A stretch of DNA of 64,000 bases from Nigrospora sphaerica (lineage: Eukaryota; Ascomycota; Sordariomycetes; Amphisphaeriales; Apiosporaceae): the NCBI GenBank assembly GCA_018287875.1, contig JAGVVL010000015.1, positions 434,001-498,000 of the forward strand, read 5' to 3'. Below are positions 9,707 to 19,603 of this stretch, in pieces. The notes beneath the pieces were generated by a model. It searched no databases and was not told where the DNA came from. It worked only from the letters and a program-made list of their open reading frames with translations. A program made the translations under genes and the position numbers. Every line of letters starts with the position of its first letter. Within the stretch, counting starts at the first letter, position 1.

Positions 9707-11065
9707 ATGGTCGATTCACCACCCTCGAGGCAAAGCGCGGGTGGTGGGAGCCGCCATAGGCCCGCCCCACCCCCCGAGCCGTCACCTCCGGACTCAAGAA
9801 CACCATCGCCAAGCAGCAACACGGCACCCGGACGCAGTCCAGAAGCCATTCGCAGCACCGTAAACTGCCTCAGACGCTTCTTAGCTGGTGATTCCGACGT
9901 TGCGACCCTGGTTGCAGCTGTATAAGCCGCCATCCCGGTCTTAGAGGCGGCAGCTAAGGAACCAGATAGCCAGACTAGCATCGAGAGACGCATCGATGCC
10001 ATCGAGAACACGCTTCAGGCTATCCATAAGGATATTAAGGCCCCTAAGACATACGCTGCTGCTACCACCGCTATAACCGCCGCTCCCTTACCTAGAGCCC
10101 CTCAGATAGCCAAGGCGCTTCCTCCCCGTCAGGAACGAGAGATCACCGTTAAGGCCACAGAGACAGAAGGACGCACTTACGCAGAGATCGTTCGCAAGGT
10201 TAACGCCGCCGCAGGGAGAGAGGCAGCAGTAGCAGCACGCAAGCTCCCTAGCGGAGACTACGCCATCACATACAAGACAACGGCGGAAAAACAAGCCCTA
10301 GAAGCCGACTTAGACTGGACTGCCGAGGCCTTCGGAGAGAATGCCTCTATCCAGAAGAGAAAGATCCTAGTAGTGGCCCACGGTATCAACAAGGAAGCTA
10401 TAGAGGTGAGCCAGGGGCAGTTAGGAGCCTAACTCCGAAACCAGCCTGGCGGCCCCATCGATATCCTAGAAGCGAAGCTCCCTCGCAACGCTAAGACGTC
10501 GTCTAGGAAGGTCACAACTCTATATATCGCAGTCGCCACGGTCCAACAAGCAGAACAACTATGCCGAGACGGCCTTATCTGGCAGTATGGCTATTATCCA
10601 TGCGAGCCTTTCGTTGAAGGAGCGCAGCTTAAGTAGTGTTACCGCTGCTATCGATATGGACACATTGCCCGAGTCTGCCGCTATGCACGACGATGCGGGC
10701 TCTGCTCCTCGACTAAGCACGAGGAAAAAGAATGCCCGGAAACGGAGAACCAGAGCCGATATTGCTGTCCAGTATGCCGAGGACCACACACCGCGTGGTC
10801 TAAGGAGTGTCCAGTCCGCCAGGAGCAGGTCCAGATCGCTAAGGCTACTTATATCACGAGACCGAAGGGATTCGCACTGCCCTCGCAAGAACCCCCTAAG
10901 CCAACAGCCGAGGACTGGCAGATAGTACAGCCGCGAAAGCGTCGAGCAACCAGCTGCCGCACTAGAAGCACTGGCAGAGCCCGCAGCAGAACCCACGAAG
11001 AGACAGACAACATGGACGTCGAAACACCGGAGTTAACACTAAACAGCATCCACGCTCGACTATGA
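9707..11065 (+). pseudogene. LINE ORF1, gag-like protein with CCHC zinc knuckles
   Basis: About 452 codons encode the nucleic-acid-binding ORF1 protein that packages LINE RNA. The N-terminal part is Pro/Ser-rich, followed by a likely coiled or helical segment (TSIERRIDAIENTLQAIHKD). The C-terminal part has three zinc knuckles: CYRCYRYGHIARVCR, CGLCSSTKHEEKECP and CPVCRGPHTAWSKECP. Premature stops lie at 9923 (TAA), 10430 (TAA) and 10634 (TAG); the last directly precedes the first knuckle, where related proteins usually have Gln. There is no frameshift. The ORF1 stop TGA (11063-11065) overlaps the ORF2 start ATG (11062-11064). The ATG at 9707 is the first in frame; the frame is open upstream to the element's left end. 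Confidence 0.85.
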
Positions 11066-14000
11066 CAGCGCTAAGGATCCTACACTGGAACACGCAGAAA
11101 AGCAAGAAAGCACAGATCCCGGCAGTCGATGCCATCTCCGAAGAGTACGACGTCCTGGCTATCCAAGAGCCCTGGCGAAACCCACATATGCCGACCACTT
11201 ACTGCCCGAGATCCTCTCTGTACTACCTTCTCTATGCCGCCGAGGGAGGCAGAGCTTGCATCTACATTAATAAGAAGCACCCCCTAGCGCAGTGGACTTA
11301 TAAGGCGCAATCAGATAGGTGCAACATCACGATCCAGCTACTAGATGGTCCTATAATAGTTATCTGCGTATACTCGCCTCCTCCTAGATCGATTAGCAGA
11401 TCAGACCTGCTAGCTATCGAAGCCCTCCTTACCGGTCCCTAGCTAAGACGAACAGTCCTCGTAGGAGACTTTAACGTTCACCACCCTGTCTGGGGAGGAC
11501 ACAACGTCCGACCTTATAAGGCAGCCGATAAGCTACTCCAGCTAGCAGAATCCTGGAGACTCCAGCTTATCACTCCCCCTGGAACACCGATATGGACTCG
11601 AAGAGGGTGCATGGACTCCACGATCGACCTGGCGTGGGCCACGGACGATCTCCGAGCTGCCTACGATGGGTACGCCCCATATGCTGGATCCGATCACCTC
11701 CCCCAGGTGATACGCGTGGCTGGACCTCAAAACGACCCCCAGAACAAGCCACAGCGCAGCTGGAAAACAGCTGACTATAACCAAGCGAAGGCCGAGGCGA
11801 CACACCTTCCGCAGCCAGGGCTACTCGAGACACCGGGGGAAATCGATAGATATACCGAAACGTTAACTAAGGAGCTAACTCGGATAGCCGACCTAGTTGC
11901 CCCCCTCCGCCACTCTAAGAGGAGAGGCAAGGTATAGTGGAACCACGAAACAAAAGAAGCTATAGAGGAGGAGAGACGAGCCCAGCGAACATGGCTATCC
12001 GATAAGACAGACGCAGCCTGGCGAGCTCTTCGGTAAGCATCCCTTACGAAAAAGAAAACGATCCGCATTGCAAAGACAGCGACCTAGAGAAACATGCTTC
12101 ACGAGGCCTCTAGCCAGCCAGCTGGCGTCTGGAACATCGCGAGATAGGCCAGAACCGAAGGAGCCGCACCGCCGCTACCTCCAGCTGTCCCCATGCTTCA
12201 TACACCGCGAGGCGAAGCAACGACCCATAAGGAGAAAACGGAGGCCTTCCGGGAGAGGTTTTACCCTCTCCTTAAGGCCATGCATACCGGCTTCCGTATA
12301 ACAAACCGGCTCGCAGCGCCTCTCGACATCGACGGCGAGGTGACAGCGGAGCAGGTCTAAGATGTCTTAAGTAAGGCAGGCCAGTGGAAAGCACCCGGAC
12401 TAGACTAGCTTCCGAACGGATTCCTTAAGCGCTTAGGAAAGCCCCTCTTTTAGGCCTTAGCCTCCCTAGCGGAAGCATGCTAGCGTATGGGATACTATCC
12501 AATAGCGTTCCGCAAAGCAGTGACCGTTATCCTCCGGAAACCAGGAAAGCAGCCAAACGAATACCACTAAGCCGGCGGATGGAGACCTATCGCGCTGCTT
12601 AACACCATGGGGAAGGTGATCGAGAGCCTGCTGGCGCAACGGCTAGCCAGCTTTGCGGAAGAAAACGGGCTGCTCCCGGACGAACAGATGGGGAACCGAA
12701 AGGGCCGCTCCACGGAAACGGCCTTGCGGCTGCTAACGGACCTGGTCTGTACAGCCTGGAAGTATGGAGGCGTAGCAACCCTTCTATCGCTGGATATCTC
12801 AGGCGCTTTCGACTCCGTCGACCATGGAAGGCTCCTTGCCAACCTGCGTGCGCTGAGGGTCCCTATATGGACTATCAGCTGGATCCGAAGCTTCCTATTT
12901 AACCGGTCCACCACGCTATTCTTCGACGGCCAGGAATCGGACGAGATCCCAGTCCCGGCAGGCGTCCTATAGGGCTCACCCCTATTGCCTATCCTCTTCT
13001 GCCTCTATACAGCCGGTCTCTATAAGGCTCTCCGCGCCGTACCAGGGATAGCTACTATAGCCTTTGCAGACGACACGAACCTCGTGGGCTTCGGCTTAAA
13101 CCCCGAGCAGACCTGCGAGCGGCTGGAGGCCGCTCACAGGATCTGCAAAGAATGGGCAGTCAGCCACGGTATGACCTTCGCAGTCCAGAAATATCACCTA
13201 GTCCACTTCTCTCGAAGACGGAAAGGTCCGGACACGAAGATAGCCTTAGAAGGTCACGAAATCGAACCAGAAGACTCCTGCCGCATCCTTGGCATCCAGG
13301 TGGATAGACGTCTCCGCTAGGACGTACATATCCAGTCAATATCGAAGAAGATGGCGACGCAAGTCTATGCCTTAGACCGGATAGCCGGCTCGACATAGGG
13401 CGCGTCTCTCCAGCGAGCCCGCCAAGTCTATACAGCCGTCGTACGGTCTGCGATAGGTTATGGAGCTTCAGAGTGGCACCGCCAGATCTCGAAAAACAGA
13501 GCCAAGGCACTCAACGACGTCCAGACAGAGTGCCTCCGAAAGGTTACAGGAGCTTTCAAAGCCACGGCTGCCGCAGTGCTAGAAACGGAAGCCTACGTGT
13601 CCCCCTTAGACACGTGGCTCAACAGAAGGGTGGCGGCATCGGAAGAGAGGCTCCAACAGCCGCGTATCGCATCACTCATCCAAGCGAGATGTGATAGCGC
13701 AGCTAGATGGATCCTAACAAGACCGACTCGCCGGCGTAGACCGAAAGGCCCCGACGCTCCTAATCGTAAGAGGTGGCTAGACGAATGGCTAGCTGGAGAC
13801 TCAGCACACAAGGCTGAGGAGAGAGACTGGCTTCAGAGATGGCAACAAACGCAGCAAAATCGAATAGCACGAGCCCCGGCAGCAACTAAGATGCCGCCAG
13901 ACAAGCACGTCCTTAAGCTCCATAGGGGACTCCATAAGGCAGAGAGCTCCATCCTCGTCCAAGCGAGGACTGGTAAGATTGGGCTGCGAGACTTCCTTTT

Positions 14001-14250
14001 CAAGCGCAGGGTTCCAGGCTTCGACAGCCCATGGTGCGTCTGCGGTCAGGGCAGGGAGACCGTCCGACATATCCTCGTTTTCTGCCCAAGGGAGAGAGAA
14101 AGACGAGAGCATCTCGTCCAAGCTCTAGGAGAGCCGATCGACACAGACAGGATGCTAGACACGCCAGGAAAAGCTGGGATTATCGCAAGATGGCTACTCC
14201 GCTCGGGAAGGCTGGGCATGTTCCAGCTTGCGAATCAGCTTATCAGCTAG
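11062..14250 (+). pseudogene. LINE ORF2, endonuclease and reverse transcriptase
   Basis: The frame has 1,062 codons before its natural stop. An apurinic/apyrimidinic endonuclease comes first (LRILHWNTQKSK, AIQEPW, VGDFNVHHPVWGG, GSDHLP). The reverse transcriptase follows (WRPIALLNTMGKVIE, LSLDISGAFDSVDH, GSPLLPILF, the FADDTN active site near 13063, and a later GYGASEWH region). The C-terminal part has a cysteine-histidine motif (CVCGQGRETVRHILVFCP). Premature stops lie at 11440, 11935, 12034, 12085, 12145, 12358, 12406, 12451, 12481, 12568, 12970, 13318 and 13396: ten TAG and three TAA. Several replace residues that are normally Gln or Trp, such as the Gln before GSPL and the Trp in the ST-W-GAS segment. 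The protein cannot be made as it stands. Confidence 0.92.
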
Positions 14251-14443
14251 GAAGCGGGCACGCTGAGCCCGATCTCGGTATGGCAGGCTAGAGAGTAGAC
14301 AAGTGCGGTGCGAGGCAGCGGAACCTAGGTTTTTCACCCGGCCGGACGTTAGCCCGGAACGGTTTTCCTAGGCTGAGATGCGTAGGGGGTCCTCATGGCC
14401 TTGATAGGTCGCTAGGTGTAAGAATAATAATAATAAAAAAAAA

Positions 14444-14458
14444 CACACGTAGAATGGA
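14444..14458 (+). repeat. Target-site duplication, right copy
   Basis: Exact 15-bp copy of 9560-9574. It directly follows the LINE poly(A) tail and supplies an intact acceptor CACACGTAG in front of the P450 exon that begins at 14453. Confidence 0.93.
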
Positions 14459-15560
14459 AGGCTGTCAACCTACAGAAGACCATGATTGATGTCATCTCCC
14501 GCGTGTCCTCACGTGTTTTCCTCAACGAGGAAATGTGCCGCAACGAAGATTGGCTCCGTGTTACCAAGGTTTATACGGCCATGAGCTTCCAGGAGGCGGC
14601 CAAAATGACCGTGGTACCGCGCATGCTCCGGCCGCTGGTGCACTGGTCCATGCCCTCGATCCGGCAGCTGCGGGCGCTCTGCGCCGAGGCCACGGCGCTG
14701 GTCGGGCCCATCATCGAGGAGCGGCGACGACTCAAGGCCGAGGTGGCGGCCCAAGGCAGGCAGGTGCCACAGTTCGACGACTGTATCGAGTGGGCCGAGG
14801 CCGAGGCCAACGGCCCGTACGACCCGGCCATATTCCAGCTCAACATCTCCGTCGCCGCCATCCACACCACCACCGACCTCACCACCCGTGTCCTGGACCT
14901 AGCCGATTGCCCCGAAGTTATCGCTGACCTTCGTGCCGAGGTGGTTGCCGTGTTGCGCGCCGAGGGCTGGAAGAAGACGGCGCTGTATAACATGAAGCTG
15001 CTCGACAGCGCCATTAAGGAGAGTCAGCGGCTCAAGCCCATCAGCTCCGGTAAGCACCGCCCATCGCTTCTAGTCTGCTTCCGAACCAGCACACACTGAC
15101 CGAGGAACGTCTGGCTTCTGCAGTCACGATGCGCCGCATGGCGACGGGTCCCGTGAAGCTGTCCAACGGACTGGAGCTGCGGCGCGGCGATCGGCTGTAG
15201 GTGGACCATTGGCCGGCCATGAAGGACGCGGCGCTGCACGCAGACCCCGAGGCGTACGACGCGCGGCGTTTCCTACGGTGGCGTGAGCAGCCGGGGCTCG
15301 AGAAAAAGGCACACCTCGTGTCTACGTCGCCCGAGCACCTCGCCTTCGGCCACGGCGAGCACGCCTGCCCTGGCCGCTTCTTCGCCGCCAACGAGATTAA
15401 GATCGTCCTTTGCCACCTGCTGCTACAGTACGACTGGAAGCTTGTCCCCGGCACCGACAAGGCCCCTCGCCCCCTCGGCTTCTCCCTTAACATCGACGCC
15501 TCCACCCAGATGCTGTTCCGCCGCCGCGCTAACCCCGAGCTCGACATTGATTCCATCTGA

Positions 15561-18500
15561 ACGGCTTCTTGTGGGCATGCGACGGGCGTTTAGGCGAGCT
15601 ATCAACAGGTGCCAGTATATAGTTGCTTGTAGGGAGAACAGGACAGTATTACAGCACACAACATGATTAACAATATCAAGGGAACCTTAACCCAGCAATA
15701 CCATAAAGAGCCTTCGTAACTCTCCTTGGCCTGGTGCTCTATTGGCTCACTTATGTTGGTCCTAGTTAGGATAACTTTAAAAAGTGTCTAGGTCGAGGCC
15801 ATTCTTACTTGTCCTCCCGCAAGGGATTTCACATGCGTAATAGCGCGAACTATAGCGATCTTCAACAGACTTGCCTAAGACCTTAAAGAGCGAGACCTCA
15901 ATATTATCCAGGCGTCAAATGGTTCATAAAGGGAGCCTCCGGCGCCCAGACCAGCATAAGCGTCCCCCTCTTCTTTCATCCTCCCCATCTGCAGTTCTCA
16001 GCAGCATAATCATCTCTTGCTCATCCATCTCCATCTCCATCTGTATCGGCGGCATCGAGAGATACTCTATCCGCAAAGGATATCAGCATGCAACCTTACT
16101 AACGACAAAATTATGTCACATCATGTCGGATACCTTTGACGGAATTTATCAGCAGTCCACACGGCAAAGCGCGAAGGCAACCCTTCCATTCCGCATGGCC
16201 ATCTTCCACCCCTTTCCCGTCTCCCGTCTGGGTGCAACTCCAGCTCGATTGCGTCGGGAAGTCGTTCCCCACCATCCTGGACCACCCCGAGTTGGCCAAG
16301 CAGGCGGTCCTGTGGCTATGGACTTACTTTGAAGGAAATTTGGGCGCCTATGATGCGGGGCCATGTTGGGTACCGATATCATTCTATGCGTTCGCTTACA
16401 GCCATCCGCGAAATCATTGTCCCCTGTTTTGCTCTTTTATTTTTGTAGCCAGGCTCTGCCGACGGGCTTTGAGTCGAGGTCATTATTCAATGTTGAATCA
16501 GTGCCGGCTTTACAAAGACCAACGCGGCAGGCAGTACGGCTGATATAAGAATATCCGTGTTCATCCACGGAGGACCGGCCCAGTCCATAAAAACACAGGT
16601 GGCAGTAGCCTCAAGGCGGCCGTTTTATTCATTATGCAAATGGAGCTAAGTGGTTCGGTACAACTGGAAAGCGATGACCAAGATCCCAGAAACCAGCGAA
16701 TCTAGAGTCTCATTGAGTACCTGGCCGCCGCCGTTGAAAACCCAGGCACTTAGCTCGAATAAATTCGTGTGGTGTATCCGGGTTATCTCACCGTGTCCGA
16801 AAGACTCGCCAGCATGAATACTGGTGTTTGTGGTAGTGCTGCCGTGGGACCCCCGGGCGGGGGGGGGCGGTGTCCAACCCTGAGCCAGAACACATAACCG
16901 AGCCCGAGCCGCGCTCTAGCCACTCCAATACGGGGAGTAGGACGAGGAGGACACCGAGTGCCAAGGCCGGAGCCGACCCGTCGGCTTCCCAGGCCTGCAT
17001 GGACAAGGACGCTACTACTGCGTTGCCCCTCCCCCTTGGCCGCCCTGGCAGCCTGCTCTCAATGGGCCTGCAACATCATTCAATATACCTATTACGGTGA
17101 TATGCCTGGGTGGGAGTTGTTCTCCTGGTGGGGACATGCAATAAAATTAACTAGCTGTGGCTCGTCCTCCTTGCTTCTACGTCCTGGCGGTTTTATGTCG
17201 CACACATAAGTGGTAAGGTCCTCTATTAGATTTGCCAGGTTAATTGTAAACCTTCTCACCGCGTACATTCGCCGTCCGTCTTACCTTGGGTGCCAGAGGA
17301 AGGGACTCAGAGTCGGGGAGAAGGAGCCCAAACCTCGGGTAAAGGATAAGAAGGATGAGGAAGAGGATCGGGACCTTAACAGGAGGGTAATAGTGAGTCA
17401 GCGGCAGGTTAGACACTAACTCTGGAGCAGGAAATACCTGGACTAGCATGGAGAGAAGGAAAGAGATTAATGCCATTTGACCTCTCCCCCTACCTCTCAC
17501 CCACTCAGTGCCTCGACAGTCCCTATTTGCCCCTTCGTGCCTAAACTCCAGGGAAACCCCCTAACATCGGGCCTCCAACCGCTGACTCCGGCCAGGTTCA
17601 TGGGGAGGTCAAGGGCCCCGCCCGTGTCCTCACTGCTGTTCGTATGCCCGGTTGGTAAGCCGAAGTTGACTAATTTCTTCAGCCGTGAAAAGCCGAGTAT
17701 CCCGTGCGTCTACCGCGGCATCCTGTCAGCGAAACCTAACCGTCTTCGTAAGGGGTCCACTCTAAGCGCACGAGGCGGTACCCTTGGCTTGATCCTTCCG
17801 GAGGCTGGCCGTCCCCCCAACGCGAACGCTACGCCAAAAGCGAGTTGATCGCAGCTAGGCCGGATCCTCCGTCTGAAGCCTCAGCGGCCGAGAATCTGCA
17901 ACGAGCGGGAAAGAAGGGACCGGGTGGGCCGGGATTGGGGTGTGCGCATCCAAGCACGGCGGGGCAGCTGGATACAGAATGTGGCATGCGACATGCGAAA
18001 TGTGGCGTGCGGCATCTTGCATGCGCGATACGATGAACTAGGCCGTGGGTGCATGAGATCAACCCATGTGTGTGGGACGTGGGGTGTGGGGTTGTAAGGC
18101 TGAGTGAGTGTGACATGATTTGTGACGTGAGATGTGAGGCATCGGTGATACCTTCTACATTGGTCATCATATCTTACGGTATGTACCCTTTTCAGCGTAT
18201 GGCTTCGTCCCCTGACCAGCCGCGTGAAACGTGGTAATGAAATACCACCATATATGCAATTAACCGGGCATCCCCGTTTTCACGACGTGCCATGGAACGC
18301 CAGACCTCATCATATTTGGTTCAAATACCGGGATGCTCATGTACTATCATTCACGAAGGCCTCGGGAGCCAGCAGTTTCAGCACCCACTTCTGCCTTACC
18401 TCTGAGACACAACCCAGCTCTGCACGGGAGTACTATGATTGGTGGCTACGTCACGTATCTTTACTTTCTCAACTTAGGAAGAAAACATACCTTTAAAGAG

Positions 18501-19603
18501 CCCAGTACACTATTAGCTGTTATTGGCGTAGAAAGACGTTCGTCCGAAGTGCTCCTCTCGTAAGCGCCAAGGATTATGGCGCTCAGGGGGCGACTGTGAT
18601 TCCCCCGTCCGTATTGAGCCCTTGGTTCCCAACCATGATCTAGACTCTGCACCGTGTCGTATAATGACGAAAGTACCTCGCCACGTACCTCGCTTAGCCT
18701 CGCTGCACAGCGGCAAGATGGTGCCTACCTTAGCTCCAAATCCTGTAAAGTGCCGACCACCAAGTCTATCTACACCCACGAAGGCATTCCGGGGATGGAC
18801 AGCTACACCCTCCTCTCCGGAAGTCGAATCCCGCGCAGCCCTTGGTGTCGCTTGAAAACCGCCATTGGTAGGGTTACTGAGCACATCATCCTGTTCACAG
18901 ATCTATTGGCCGTTGTAACGCGACCTAACATCACGCCATGCTTTTCGGACAACCCGGTCATGCCGAACGGTTGGTATCCCACGGGCTGGATGCATCCATG
19001 AACATGACTATTTCCTCTTCTGGTCATCACCCTACGCTCTGAACCATCAGCGAGCTGTAAGGGCAAGGCATTCCATTGGCCTAGAAGGCTGAGAAACGAA
19101 TTTTTCCTCATGATGTTCCCTGTTGGGACCATCTGATCGAGTGGAGTTTTTGTCACTGATGAACCTCTAGTACCTCGACGCCGCCCACTGAGGCAGGTCA
19201 GCACATCACGGAACAACACCTTGTGGGAAAAGTCGAAGAACTTCAGCACTGCCGCGTTCTTCCACTTACACCCCGGACAAGTACCTCAGCCTCTGCGCCG
19301 TCTCTGTGTCGTTCGTATTATTTCTCTTCTCCTGCCACACTGGACAGCCCGGACGCGTAAGCTGAAGGATTGCGGTGAGTATGGAAATATGATATGGTGA
19401 GCTTGCCCTATCCACAACACCGCTCTTGGCCCGCGGACACGAACGCGGTGGAGTAATCTCATTCTGGAGACTACGCAGAAGCCACTATCTCATCGGTAGG
19501 GCTGAGCTATATAATACGTAGGTCTGAGTGACTACATTCATGCAGAATTTTGGACAATAGACCTTTAAACCAACTTCCTAATATTCATATTTTAAACAAT
19601 ACC
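15561..19603. other. 4-kb gene-free stretch with a dispersed repeat
   Basis: Many short frames are open here but none shows a family signature or consistent splicing. A GC-rich copy of the dispersed repeat lies at 17516-17637. A low-complexity patch around 17980-18140 is rich in GCATGC-like and GTG words. The last few hundred bases before 19604 should include the promoter of the dioxygenase-like gene. Confidence 0.45.
17516..17637 (+). repeat. Dispersed repeat, GC-rich copy
   Basis: This copy aligns without gaps to 6839-6960 and retains more G and C at the differing sites, so it may be nearer the ancestral sequence. Only two copies were found by eye in this window. Repeat class is unknown. 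Confidence 0.55.

Larger units (their letters stand above)
9575..14443 (+). mobile_element. Tad1-like non-LTR retrotransposon (LINE), RIP-mutated
   Basis: This 4,869-bp element has a 132-bp 5' leader, two ORFs (9707-11065 and 11062-14250), a 193-bp 3' UTR and a tail of TAA repeats followed by poly(A). It is bounded by a 15-bp target-site duplication. ORF1 has gag-like CCHC knuckles. ORF2 has an apurinic endonuclease and a reverse transcriptase with the FADD active site. No RNase H motif is visible. Both ORFs are free of frameshifts but carry 16 premature stops, 11 TAG and 5 TAA, with no TGA. It lies in the same orientation as the host P450. The clade assignment is from overall layout and fungal origin and was not checked by phylogeny. 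Confidence 0.93.
8791..15560 (+). pseudogene. Cytochrome P450, disrupted by a LINE and a stop codon
   Basis: This is a microsomal cytochrome P450 of the type common in fungal secondary metabolism (ent-kaurene-oxidase-like overall layout). Exon 1 (8791-8994) holds an N-terminal membrane anchor around AIAFFLVILTW. Further exons start near 9054 and 9279 and continue to 9512; the exon after the 4.87-kb LINE runs 14453-15049, and the last exon 15124-15560. The exon before 15049 holds the helix K region with KESQRLKP. The heme loop FGHGEHACPGRFFA is intact near 15345. Damage: the LINE occupies 9575-14443; an in-frame TAG lies at 15198-15200; and the junction near 9430 has GACGG where an AG acceptor would be expected. 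Apart from these the frame is well kept, so inactivation looks recent. The neighbouring dioxygenase-like gene and efflux pump suggest a former pathway role. Confidence 0.88.

Noticed and set aside
11062..14250. Stop-codon recoding (TAG read as an amino acid) in the LINE
   Set aside because: The pattern at Gln and Trp sites is explained by RIP, and host genes in the window use TAG/TGA normally or lack internal TAG.
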